DNA of 15,203 nucleotides. It comes from Thermoanaerobaculales bacterium (lineage in GTDB: Bacteria > Acidobacteriota > Thermoanaerobaculia > Thermoanaerobaculales > Sulfomarinibacteraceae). This document shows, piece after piece, positions 7,065-15,190 of the stretch (within the stretch, counting starts at the first letter, position 1; every line of letters begins with the position of its first letter). Location of the stretch: NCBI GenBank assembly GCA_029932545.1, contig JAOZPW010000065.1:1-15203 (forward strand), in the 5' to 3' direction. The position numbers and the translations under genes were made by a program. Under the pieces are notes generated by a model. That model was not told the DNA's origin and searched no databases. It saw only the letters and a program-made list of their open reading frames with translations.

Positions 7065-8468
7065 ATGCAATACCGAGGCTTGGTTTTTCTGTGTGTCGTG
7101 GTGGCATTGTTTGTGGCGGGCTCTGGTGAGGCCCAGTCCGATGGTTATGCCTTCACCGGGATCAACTTCAATTTCACCAATCCGGGGGCTCGCGCCCGGG
7201 GCATCGGAGGCGCTTTCGTCGCCATTGCCGACGATTCCACCGCCGCCCTGGCCAACCCCGCAGGATTGGCCTACCTCGATCGGGAAATCTCCCTTGAGTG
7301 GATTCGGGATGAAGAGGTATTTCCGGTGGGGCAGTTGACGCAGGGTGGGGTGGAAACTGAGATTTCGGGTGCCGGAATCTCGATCATTCCCAACGAAGAT
7401 CCATTTCGTACAAGCGCGACCTCTTCGTTAAATCGGTTGAACTACGGATCGGTATTGATACCGCTGAAGAAGAACCGGTTGACGCTCTCGCTTTCGTATG
7501 GAGTTCTGGCCGATCTCGAGAGTCGATTCGAATCGGGTGACAGCGTAGTGTGTGTCGGTCTTGATGGTAGTGCTTCGATGCCTGGAGCCGGGGACGCGTG
7601 TACCTTGAGCTTCTTGGATCCTGAAGGCAGTCCGGTTCCCGTTCAGCATTTCGGTCAAAGCGTCACCTATTCCATGAAGACCGAAGTGGTTGGTGCGGCG
7701 TTGGGATACCGTTTGAGTGACCGTTGGTCCCTGGGGTTTGAGGTGGGCCTTGGGATGACAGAGTTCAACGGTCTGGCCGAGATCGATCGATCGTCGGCGG
7801 GCCTTGAAGACAGGTTCGAGCTTTCGACCGGTGACGACGAGGATCTGCTCTATACCCTGGGCGTGCTTTACCGGGCAGATTTCTGGGGTTTTGGACTGAG
7901 TTGGAGATCGGCGTCGAAATATAAGATCGACAACACGCTTCTCGACTCATCGGGGGGGGTGGTGGATGAATTCGTGCCCTTTGATGGGGATTTGACTGTG
8001 CCGGAAAGAGCGGCGGTTGGGGTGGCCTTCTACCCCTCGGACTCGTGGGTTGTGGCGGCGGAGATCACACGGATTCCCTATTCCGACGTCCTCTCCGAGA
8101 TGCGGCCGTTCTCGGGGATCGAGACTGGCGCGGATATCAGGTACCAGATCGAAGATGTCATGGAACTCCATCTCGGCGCAGAGTACACGAAGTTCACCGA
8201 CAAGAGAGGCTGGAGCGTCCGGGGCGGGTGGTGGCGAGATCAGACCCATTTACCCTTCGTAGATGAGCCCTATGAGGATGCCCGCAACGACGTCGATGAT
8301 CGTGTCCGGGCGGTTCAAAGCACCGTTCGGGCCCGTTTTGAAGAGGACATCGATCACTTCACGCTGGGAGTCGGTTTATCGTCGGGAGTCGTTCGCATCG
8401 ATGCGGCGATCGACTGGACTGACGCCTCGGGCACGGATTTCCTGGTGAGCGGCGTGTTTTATTTCTAG
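7065..8468 (+). CDS. FadL/OmpP1-like outer-membrane beta-barrel protein
   Basis: A 467-residue protein with a signal peptide (hydrophobic core FLCVVVALFVAG, cleavage around GEAQS, residues 21-25). The mature N-terminus reads NFTNPGARARGIGGAFVAIADD followed by STAALANPAGLAYL, the classic start of the OmpP1/FadL/TodX and PorV-like barrels. The rest alternates hydrophobic and polar residues with strand-turn patterns, for example RLTLSLSYGVLADLESRF, VGAALGYRLSDRWSLGFEVGLGM and LGVLYRADFWGFGLSWRS. The C-terminus ends in VFYF, the aromatic end expected for BAM insertion. The start is supported by AGGGAGG (7054-7060) 4-5 nt before ATG. FadL relatives move hydrophobic compounds across the outer membrane; the substrate here cannot be read. 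Divergent from the exported TPR protein and convergent with the second kinase. Confidence 0.9.
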   Translation: MQYRGLVFLCVVVALFVAGSGEAQSDGYAFTGINFNFTNPGARARGIGGAFVAIADDSTAALANPAGLAYLDREISLEWIRDEEVFPVGQLTQGGVETEISGAGISIIPNEDPFRTSATSSLNRLNYGSVLIPLKKNRLTLSLSYGVLADLESRFESGDSVVCVGLDGSASMPGAGDACTLSFLDPEGSPVPVQHFGQSVTYSMKTEVVGAALGYRLSDRWSLGFEVGLGMTEFNGLAEIDRSSAGLEDRFELSTGDDEDLLYTLGVLYRADFWGFGLSWRSASKYKIDNTLLDSSGGVVDEFVPFDGDLTVPERAAVGVAFYPSDSWVVAAEITRIPYSDVLSEMRPFSGIETGADIRYQIEDVMELHLGAEYTKFTDKRGWSVRGGWWRDQTHLPFVDEPYEDARNDVDDRVRAVQSTVRARFEEDIDHFTLGVGLSSGVVRIDAAIDWTDASGTDFLVSGVFYF

Positions 8469-8550
8469 AGCATCTTGTTGGCCTTTGATTCTTGCAGACC
8501 TCGGATTGGAGACCGTATTGGTCTTCCATCGCGCCTCTGACCAATCCGGG

Positions 8551-8700
8551 TCCCACTCCGAGCGGGGGCGCTTCGCGCCGAGCGGGGGCGATTTTTCGGT
8601 GGGCAGTGGCCTCTTGCCCACGCTACCCGCTTCGCGGGCCCGAGCCTGTCGGCTCGGCAGGCCTTCGGCTTGGCGTCGGTTCCTACCCCCGAAGGCCGGG
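8551..8700. repeat. Cluster of short hairpins and direct repeats between convergent genes
   Basis: The 246-bp gap 8469-8714 has no gene. It contains a 13-bp direct repeat (CCGAGCGGGGGCG at 8558-8570 and 8578-8590); GGCGC-TTC-GCGCC at 8567-8579; GTGGGCA...TGCCCAC at 8599-8605/8615-8621; CCCGC-TTC-GCGGG at 8626-8638; CCGAGCC-TGTC-GGCTCGG at 8640-8657; and GCC-TTC-GGC at 8661-8669. ATTTTT at 8591-8596 follows the second direct repeat and might help end transcription from the plus-strand barrel gene. The motif TGCCCACGCT followed by a TTC-loop hairpin recurs at 15149-15173, so the block looks like dispersed repeat material. Confidence 0.7.
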
Positions 8701-8714
8701 GCTGGGGGCCAGGA

Positions 8715-10268
8715 TCACTGCACCGCGTTTCTCTCAACCCCCAATGATGCCAAGAGGGCTTCGGCGGTAGGTTCTTCGAAGGTTGCCGAGCGTTTGATGA
8801 TGGTGCCTGAGCCGATGTCGACATCGAGGGCCCGGGTGGCGCCGTTGCGCTCCAGGGTCACGGCATAGCGTCCCGGCTCGAGGTCGAGTCGCATCGGTGT
8901 GGCTCGGTCTGTTGGAAGTGGGACCTTGGCTCCATCGGCCGCGATGATGCTTTCGACGGAGGCCCAGGGATGAGCATCGAGAATGACGGTCCCGGGATCG
9001 GGGGCGGGGATCGTCCGGCCCAGTGTCCACCATAGCCCCAAGGCGACGATGATGACGGCCGAAGCCAGGGCCGCAAGCAGCGGCATCCGTGATTTTTTCT
9101 GTTCCTTCGGTGTTGCCCTCAGGCCGGTCGGCAGGACGATGGTCCGGTCTTCGCCGGGGTGTGCCTCCAACTGAGAGCCGGCGATCTTGCCCGATGGAAC
9201 TGCAAGGGTCGGTTCGAGAATTCCCGGGGGGCCGCTGGAATGCGACTCCAGGCTGGCCCGGTCGAGAATGGCCCGGAGGTCGGTGGCTTCGGCGGCGGCG
9301 GACTTTCCCGCCTGGGCACCGAGATCTTCCTTGGTGTCTCCTGCGCCGGCCTTCTTGGGTAGGTGTTGGCAGCGCAGGAGGATCCTCTCGGTTTCCTTGT
9401 CATCCCATTCGAGGTGATCCTCGACGACCTTGAGGTTTTTCGAGAAGGTTGCGGCGTCGGAGGGACGACGGTCGGGGTCCTTGGCCAGAGCATGCATCGT
9501 GACGGCCCTGAGATCCGTCGGAATCTTCCGATCGGGGTCCGAGGTCCGGAAGGGTTCCGGCGGGTTGAAGAGGTGACCGGCGATATAGCCGGAAACGTCG
9601 GTGTTGCCGAAGGGATGTTTGCCCGTCAGCATCTCGTAAAGGACGATGCCAATCGAATAGAGGTCGCTCTTGGCATCGATGATGATGCCTTCCTTGTTCT
9701 TGAAGAGTTCGGGTGAGGCATAGCGGACCTTGCCGATGAAGCTGCCCTCCGCCGTCAGACCTGTTTCGGCGCCGACAAGCTTGGCGATGCCGAGATCGAT
9801 CAGTTTGGCGGTGACCTGACCCTTGTCGGCCTGCTGGACCATGACGTTGTCCGGGGAGAGATCTCGGTGGATGACGCCCTTATCGTGGAGGTAGGCCAGG
9901 GCGTCGAGGACCTGTCGGATGACCTCGATATTGAAAGCCGGTGACGGTGGTCCCCAGCGGGTCAGAACCTGTTGCAGGGTGAAGCCGTTGACATACTCCA
10001 TCACCAGAAAGGCCTGGCCGTCGGCTTCGATGGCGAAGTCGTAGACCTGTGCAATGCCCGGATGGCGGAGATTGCCGGCGAGGCGGGCCTCGTGGGTGAA
10101 ACGGGTCCGCATCTCCGCGTCGGCGACCAGTTGGGGTTTCATGATTTTGATGACGCGGATACGATCGAGGAGGCGGTGGCGGACCTTGTAGACGGCGCCC
10201 ATGCCGCCCTCAGAGATCTTTTCCAGGACCTCGTACTTGTCCTCAACTGCCTGTAGCTGGTGCTTCAT
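8715..10268 (-). CDS. Transmembrane Ser/Thr protein kinase with PEGA-like periplasmic domain
   Basis: A 517-residue PknB-type kinase. Kinase domain about 11-285: glycine loop ISEGGMGAVYKV 18-29 (Ser in place of the first Gly), VIK lysine K41, catalytic loop HRDLSPDN 134-141 (Ser where most Ser/Thr kinases have Lys), DLG 158-160 in place of DFG, SPE 185-187, D202 of SDLYSIG and R267/R268. The HRD aspartate, the Asn and the metal-binding Asp are kept, so it is probably active. Residues 285-395 form a low-complexity Ala/Gly/Lys linker, 396-415 a membrane span, and 425-500 a PEGA-like domain (GTVILDAHPWASVES and LDLEPGRYAVTLERNG). ATG 10268 is chosen because GAGAGG sits 9 nt upstream; the frame continues to ATG 10322 with no kinase-like residues. 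The PKD-protein gene lies upstream on the same strand. Confidence 0.95.
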   Translation of the reverse strand: MKHQLQAVEDKYEVLEKISEGGMGAVYKVRHRLLDRIRVIKIMKPQLVADAEMRTRFTHEARLAGNLRHPGIAQVYDFAIEADGQAFLVMEYVNGFTLQQVLTRWGPPSPAFNIEVIRQVLDALAYLHDKGVIHRDLSPDNVMVQQADKGQVTAKLIDLGIAKLVGAETGLTAEGSFIGKVRYASPELFKNKEGIIIDAKSDLYSIGIVLYEMLTGKHPFGNTDVSGYIAGHLFNPPEPFRTSDPDRKIPTDLRAVTMHALAKDPDRRPSDAATFSKNLKVVEDHLEWDDKETERILLRCQHLPKKAGAGDTKEDLGAQAGKSAAAEATDLRAILDRASLESHSSGPPGILEPTLAVPSGKIAGSQLEAHPGEDRTIVLPTGLRATPKEQKKSRMPLLAALASAVIIVALGLWWTLGRTIPAPDPGTVILDAHPWASVESIIAADGAKVPLPTDRATPMRLDLEPGRYAVTLERNGATRALDVDIGSGTIIKRSATFEEPTAEALLASLGVERNAVQ

Positions 10269-10292
10269 TAAGCCGGACCTCTCATGGGGAGC

Positions 10293-10322
10293 ATTGTAGC
10301 AACGCGGCGGATCCGGAACCAA
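10293..10322 (-). promoter_or_regulatory. Candidate promoter for the PEGA-domain kinase
   Basis: On the minus strand, TTGGTT (10322-10317) is 18 nt from TACAAT (10298-10293), which matches the -10 consensus at 5 of 6 positions. Transcription would start near 10286 and give a leader of about 18 nt carrying GAGAGG before ATG 10268. The site abuts the repeat-filled gap, so the kinase can be expressed independently of the upstream PKD gene. Confidence 0.4.
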
Positions 10323-10583
10323 AGACCGCCAGGCACGCCAGGAGGAAGAAAATATAGACCCCTCCTGTGTTTCCTTTGCGAGCTTTGCGATCTTTGCGAG
10401 AGAACTGTCTTCCTCCGCGCCCCCACCAGAAGCCGTCGCTTAACTGAAGGTCACCGCCGCCAGCCAAACACTCCGGCCGGCGAACAATCCCAAGAACACA
10501 ATGCCTCTCGCAAAGATCGCAAAGACCGCAAAGATGAAGAATGAGGAACACCCCTGTTTTCCCTCTGCGCATTTCGCGAGAGA
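10321..10583. repeat. Intergenic repeat block with inverted CTTTGCG heptads
   Basis: This accounts for most of the 328-bp gene-free gap 10269-10596. Arm 1 (10374-10402) holds three tandem CTTTGCG units on the plus strand and ends GAGAG. Arm 2 (10505-10533) is its reverse complement at 27 of 29 positions, 102 nt away. A degenerate third version lies at 10563-10582 (CTCTGCG...CGCGAGAG), and CGCCAGG is repeated at 10327-10333 and 10336-10342. CGCAAAG-type heptad tracts are scattered through intergenic DNA of several phyla, so this is most likely a dispersed repeat element. Reading frames across it (with RKDRKDRKDEE-like or LCELCDLCER-like translations) are repeat artefacts. In RNA from the PKD gene the two arms could pair as a long hairpin and limit read-through into the kinase. 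Confidence 0.7.
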
Positions 10584-10596
10584 TTGCCGCCCATGT

Positions 10597-13500
10597 TCAC
10601 TGCCGCTTACCCAGAATCGTCGTGCCGTCGCCGACCTTGTTATCGACGATCGAGGCATAGGAATAAACGGCGCCTTTTTCGGAGGCCACCGATACGAAGG
10701 CGATGGCTTCGCGATAATTTCTGTTCAGTCCCATGTCTCGAAAGACCTTGTTGACCTGGAATTGACCATGTGGAGGGACCGAGTATGTCTTCGACGCCAG
10801 GAAGAACATCGAGGCGCCGTCGGTGTCAAACAGAACGACCGTCACCTCGGCCGGGGAGCCCTCAAACTCGGCAAAGCCCAGGTTACAGCGGAAGGCCTGA
10901 GTCTGCTTCAGGCTGTCGAGCAACCAGATCTCGCCCGGACGGGCCATATCGCCCCGGGCCAAACCGGGGATGTTCTGTCCTACGGTGCTTTGATCAGGCA
11001 GCACGTTGTAGGTCCTGGAGTTGACGATGAGGCCCTGTTGAGCATGGATGTGCAGACTGCCGACGCCGTTGTCGGCTTTGGGGAAGACGTCTTCGATCAC
11101 GTCTTCGCTGAAGAACATCGCCCCGGCGGGCAATTCTCTGAATGCCTTCAGCCTTTCCCCGTTGGGCGGAACGTATACCAGTCGCAAGACTTGGTCGCTG
11201 TCCCCAGGATTGAGGATCGAAACCTCGGATCGCCAGACGGTCTGGTTGCTGCCCGGGGCCCTGGCGACAACGGCGATGAGGAAGTGGGAATCACCACTCT
11301 CCCCGGCCTTGGCGGAGGAGCCCGCACCGGCTTGGAGCGAGTGGACCGCATCCAGGGTCGTGGCATCGCCGGTCGTCTGATCGATGACCGAGCCGATCGC
11401 TGCGATCTTGCCCTCGCCGGCCACAGAGAGAATGGCATAGCCGGCGTCAAGATGTGAGACCCCGAAATGGGTCATTGGTTTCTGCCATTTGGTCCGGGAG
11501 GGAACGGTGACAGAAGTCTTGGCAACCTCTTGGCCCCTGAAATTGAAGATCAGCACGTTGACGGTCGCATCGTGCCCGCTGGTCTCCTGGAAGAGGAAAT
11601 TGGTTCGGAAGGCGTCGTCCTGCTTGAGGCCGACGATGAAGACCGATCCGTCGTCGGCTCCAAAGACATCGTTGGTCGTGATGCCGCCGATACCCTGGCC
11701 GAAGGTCGACTCACCGGTCGTGTTGAACGTCCGTGTGTTGGCGATGACCGGGGTGTCGGCATCGATCCAGAGGCTGCCGCTGGTGTGGACTCCGAAGAGT
11801 TCCTGGACCAGGTTGTCGAAGTGGATCGCCGAGTGGGGCGGGATGGTTGATGGTCCAGCCACCAGGACGGCGCTCTTATGGTTGTCGGGGACGAATTCAA
11901 CGATGACCTTGCTGTCCTCGTTGCCGGGATTGACGATCGATCCCTCGGTCACCCAATAAGTGTCATTCGCCCCGTGAACGCCACCAACCGCGGCCGGGAC
12001 CACGAGGTTCGTATGCTTTCGGCCGTTCCTTCCGGTGCCTTCGGGATCCTCAAAGCAATCCTCCGGACAGGACCATGTGGTTTCTTCGGGCTCACAAATG
12101 GTGTTGCCACAGGTGGCAATGGGGGGGTTGACGGTGATCGTCTGAGTCACGGTCGACAGACCGTTGCTGTTGGCGATCGCCAACTCGACATCGTGGGCGC
12201 CCGCGCTCTCGAAGATGTGGGTCGTGTGTTGCATGGAGGCGGTTGACCCGTCGTCGAAGGTCCAGGTCCAGAGATTCGGTGGGCCAACCGACCGATCGAC
12301 ACAGCGAACGGGCTGACCGGCGGTCGGTTCGGGTGGCCACCAGGAGAAATCAGCCTGAGGCGGGGCGCTACATCGACCGCTGGAGTTGACCCGGACGGCA
12401 GTAGAGAATGGACCGATCTCGGTGTCGTCTTCCAGGATGAGCCATGCCCGAACCGGTTTGAGGCCGCGAGTGGCGAAGGTGAATGCAGTCGTCATGCAGT
12501 TTTCGTTATCGATCGGGGCGCAGGTGAAATTGCCCTGGTTACCGTCGCAGCCCAGCCCTCCGAAGGCCCACCGAACTGCCTTGACCTCGATAGGCGGAGA
12601 GAGCTGGAAGTTGACGGCTTCGCCAATGTTGGGATTGTCGTTGGTGCTCGTCAGTGTGATCTCAATATCGGGAGGTAGAACTTCGAAGTGGTGTTCGGCC
12701 AACCCCAGGATTGCGCCGTCGACATCCAGGGCCCACAGGAATACCCGGTAGGCGCCTTCTCGCCGGTAGATGTGCGTGGGGTTTTCCTCGGTGGAGGTCT
12801 GGCTGTCTCCGAAGTCCCACAGTCGGGTGGCAAAGCTCCCGCCGATATCTTCGGTGAACTCGATCGGTGTTAATGCCTGGGGTGCTCGCGGGTCCCAGTC
12901 GAAATCGACCGGGATGCTAATTCGGACGTCGATGGTTCGCGTTCGGGTGCTGGTGTCCATGATCTTGACGTCACCGCGTCTTCCGGTCAGGGTGATCGTA
13001 TATTGGCCCGGAGACGCGAAGGTGTGGACAGGATTTGGTTCTTCCGATGTTGAACCGTCCCCGAAATCCCAGGACCACGACGTTGGATCGCCACGCGAGA
13101 CATCGGTGAAACTGACGGCCTCGCCGGGGTTGGGAGTGTAGGGGGTCCAGAGGAAATCGGATTCGAGGGGCGCTTGGCCGACCTCAATGGTCTTGGTAGA
13201 GGATCGTTGAATTGCCCCGTCGGGGCCGAAGGTGACCGTCAGGGTGACGTTGTAGTTCTTTGTGGCGTCAAACCAATGGGTTGGATTCTGGAGGGTCGAG
13301 AATCTCCCGTCTCCAAAGTTCCAGAGCCAGGTGGTGGGTTCGCCTCGGGACAGGTCTTGAAAGGCAACCGCCTGGCCGGCGTGCACTTCGGGAGGCGTCC
13401 AGGAGAACCGGGCGCGGTAGGGATCGTCGTTGACGTACAGCTGTTGGGTGGCCGATCCGGAGAGCCCGTCCGGGTTGGTAACGATCAGCTTGACGTCGAA

Positions 13501-15006
13501 GGTGCCTCCCTCGGTGTAGACGTGTGATGGGGAACGGTTGGTGCTGGTCTGCCCATCTCCAAAGTCCCAGAGCCAGGTGAGGACTTCGCCCTCGGAGAGA
13601 TCGGAGAAGCGAACGACCGTGCCGACGTCGGGCTCATTGGGCGTCCACTCGAACCAGGCCCTCGGTGCGGGCTCGAGAATCTCGATTGTCTGTTGACTGG
13701 TCGAGGTCACGTCGGGGTTGTCGGACCGTGAAACCGTCAATGTGACGGCGAACTGCCCGGTTTGCTCGTAGACGTGGATGGGATCCTTTTCCTCGCTGGT
13801 GTGCCCCTCTCCGAATAGCCACAGCCAGGTATCGGGTTCGCCGCTGGAGAGGTCGAAGAACTTGACGTTCATCCCGGCCTGTGGCTTGGGCGGCTTCCAG
13901 GCGAATGCCGCGGTCATCGGCGCGTCGGAGACGGTCAGTTGGTGGGTTGCCGACGATGCCTCGGTATCGGGGCGGGTGATCGTCAGGGTGACCGGGTAGT
14001 CCCCGACCGCAGTCCAGTAGTGGGTGGGATGCTGGTTGTCACTGCTGTGGCCGTCTCCGAAGTCCCAGTGCCACCCGGTTGGGTCGCCGGTCGAAAGGTC
14101 GGTAAAGGCCACGGTCTCCTCGATGCTGGGCAGTTCCGGACTCCAGGTGAATTCCGCCGCAAAGGGCGCCGCCACGGTGATTGTATGTTCCATGACGGCG
14201 GTTGAGCTGTCCGAGTCTCGGGAGATTTCGAAGGTAACTAGGTATTGGCCCGGGTTCTCGAATACATGGTGGGGGTTGACTTCGTCGCTGGTGGTGCCGT
14301 CTCCGAAATCCCAGATCCAGGAATCCGGCCTCCCGCTGAGATCGGGGTAGAAGACGACGTCCTCTCCTGCAACTGGTTCAATAGGCCTCCAGGTGAAATC
14401 GGTTTCCAGGGGTAGGAGGTCGTGAGTCATGATCGAGACGTCGTCGACCAGCCACCAGGTGCCGTTGCCGGTATTGGAGGTGCCGGTGTTGGTCATCTCG
14501 AAGTGAATGTTGTGGATGCCGCCATCGGCGGCGAAACTGATGGGGATGGTCTCCTCGATCCAGTCATACTCGGAGCCAGTCCCCGGTAGAGGTCGATTTA
14601 TCCAGATCTGGGTGTTGTCGACCCAGAGGACCAGGGCATCGACACTGTTTTCGGATTGTTGGAGTCGTTTCCACCAGAAGGTGAGATGGGCTTCGCCTTG
14701 GCCGAACTGGACCAGTTGTGAGAGCCATGCCTGGTCCGGCTCCGGGTAGTAGTCCGAACCGAAGTGGGCATACCAGTCGCCGGTATGGGTGCGCCAGCCT
14801 CGACTGGTCTTCGTGGGATCGACATACCTGATGACCGTTTGATTGAGTTGGGAGTACTCGGACCAGAATGGGTTCTCGTTTCCCAACTCGAAGCTGCCGT
14901 CTTCGATCGCCTCCCACCACTCCTGTGCCTCCAGGGGAGGGGCCTGCATGGCCAGTACGAGGGATACGGCCAGAAACGAACACAGAAGAACGCCTGAATC
15001 TCTCAT
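10597..15006 (-). CDS. Giant secreted PKD-repeat protein with duplicated C-terminal module
   Basis: A 1469-residue protein with a signal peptide (MRDSGVLLCSFLAVSLVLAM, cleavage near EAQ at 26-28). Residues 29-195 form a jelly-roll-like domain (DGSFELGNENPFW; AHLTFWWKR; TWWLVDDVSI), resembling MAM or carbohydrate-binding folds. Residues 200-960 hold nine PKD-type Ig-like units of about 85 residues. Units 1, 2, 4 and 6 have WDFGDG; units 3, 5, 7 and 9 have variants (FGEG, NFGDG, FGDS, FDDG); unit 8 has lost the motif and carries a Cys-containing insert. A short Cys cluster (C966, C971, C980, C984; CGNTICEPEE...CPEDC) leads to two related modules at 998-1222 and 1240-1465. ATG 15006 is supported by GAGGTGAGG just upstream. 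The role is probably surface adhesion or binding of polymer or protein; no catalytic domain is visible. Confidence 0.95.
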   Translation of the reverse strand: MRDSGVLLCSFLAVSLVLAMQAPPLEAQEWWEAIEDGSFELGNENPFWSEYSQLNQTVIRYVDPTKTSRGWRTHTGDWYAHFGSDYYPEPDQAWLSQLVQFGQGEAHLTFWWKRLQQSENSVDALVLWVDNTQIWINRPLPGTGSEYDWIEETIPISFAADGGIHNIHFEMTNTGTSNTGNGTWWLVDDVSIMTHDLLPLETDFTWRPIEPVAGEDVVFYPDLSGRPDSWIWDFGDGTTSDEVNPHHVFENPGQYLVTFEISRDSDSSTAVMEHTITVAAPFAAEFTWSPELPSIEETVAFTDLSTGDPTGWHWDFGDGHSSDNQHPTHYWTAVGDYPVTLTITRPDTEASSATHQLTVSDAPMTAAFAWKPPKPQAGMNVKFFDLSSGEPDTWLWLFGEGHTSEEKDPIHVYEQTGQFAVTLTVSRSDNPDVTSTSQQTIEILEPAPRAWFEWTPNEPDVGTVVRFSDLSEGEVLTWLWDFGDGQTSTNRSPSHVYTEGGTFDVKLIVTNPDGLSGSATQQLYVNDDPYRARFSWTPPEVHAGQAVAFQDLSRGEPTTWLWNFGDGRFSTLQNPTHWFDATKNYNVTLTVTFGPDGAIQRSSTKTIEVGQAPLESDFLWTPYTPNPGEAVSFTDVSRGDPTSWSWDFGDGSTSEEPNPVHTFASPGQYTITLTGRRGDVKIMDTSTRTRTIDVRISIPVDFDWDPRAPQALTPIEFTEDIGGSFATRLWDFGDSQTSTEENPTHIYRREGAYRVFLWALDVDGAILGLAEHHFEVLPPDIEITLTSTNDNPNIGEAVNFQLSPPIEVKAVRWAFGGLGCDGNQGNFTCAPIDNENCMTTAFTFATRGLKPVRAWLILEDDTEIGPFSTAVRVNSSGRCSAPPQADFSWWPPEPTAGQPVRCVDRSVGPPNLWTWTFDDGSTASMQHTTHIFESAGAHDVELAIANSNGLSTVTQTITVNPPIATCGNTICEPEETTWSCPEDCFEDPEGTGRNGRKHTNLVVPAAVGGVHGANDTYWVTEGSIVNPGNEDSKVIVEFVPDNHKSAVLVAGPSTIPPHSAIHFDNLVQELFGVHTSGSLWIDADTPVIANTRTFNTTGESTFGQGIGGITTNDVFGADDGSVFIVGLKQDDAFRTNFLFQETSGHDATVNVLIFNFRGQEVAKTSVTVPSRTKWQKPMTHFGVSHLDAGYAILSVAGEGKIAAIGSVIDQTTGDATTLDAVHSLQAGAGSSAKAGESGDSHFLIAVVARAPGSNQTVWRSEVSILNPGDSDQVLRLVYVPPNGERLKAFRELPAGAMFFSEDVIEDVFPKADNGVGSLHIHAQQGLIVNSRTYNVLPDQSTVGQNIPGLARGDMARPGEIWLLDSLKQTQAFRCNLGFAEFEGSPAEVTVVLFDTDGASMFFLASKTYSVPPHGQFQVNKVFRDMGLNRNYREAIAFVSVASEKGAVYSYASIVDNKVGDGTTILGKRQ

Positions 15007-15148
15007 CGCCTCACCTCTTTTGTCGAATCACTCTTTTGAGTTTATCACCGATGATTTGCCGCCGTGCGGAGTGTATGTAGACCTCCATTGTCTTCCTGAA
15101 CTGAGCGATTCTCATCGGCGACCTGCGCCAAGTCCTTGGACCCTGGTG

Positions 15149-15190
15149 TGCCCACGCTGGTCGCTTCGCGACCTCCACGGCTTCGCCGTG
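15149..15190. repeat. Tandem TTC-loop hairpins related to the 8.6 kb cluster
   Basis: TGCCCACGCT (15149-15158) is followed by GGTCGC-TTC-GCGACC (15159-15173) and CACGGC-TTC-GCCGTG (15176-15190), two perfect 6-bp stems. The decamer-plus-hairpin arrangement matches 8615-8638 with different stem bases. It lies in the 197-bp gene-free stretch upstream of the PKD gene, at the window edge, so the element may continue beyond. I see no gene and no convincing promoter in the rest of 15007-15203. Confidence 0.65.

Noticed and set aside
10374..10533. Possible CRISPR array because of short repeated units
   Set aside because: Units are 7-bp heptads in contiguous tracts with no unique spacers, and the two tracts are inverted with respect to each other.
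10282..10544. Small ORFs with RKDRKDRKDEE-like or LCELCDLCER-like translations
   Set aside because: These are translations of the CGCAAAG/CTTTGCG heptads and have no RBS.
10501..11457. Plus-strand open frame of 318 codons
   Set aside because: Starts in the heptad repeat and continues antisense to the duplicated C-terminal module of the PKD protein; low-complexity start, no RBS and no family resemblance.
12127..14409. Possible recent DNA tandem duplication in the PKD region
   Set aside because: The periodicity is at protein level only; the nucleotide sequences of the units have diverged, as is usual for old PKD arrays.
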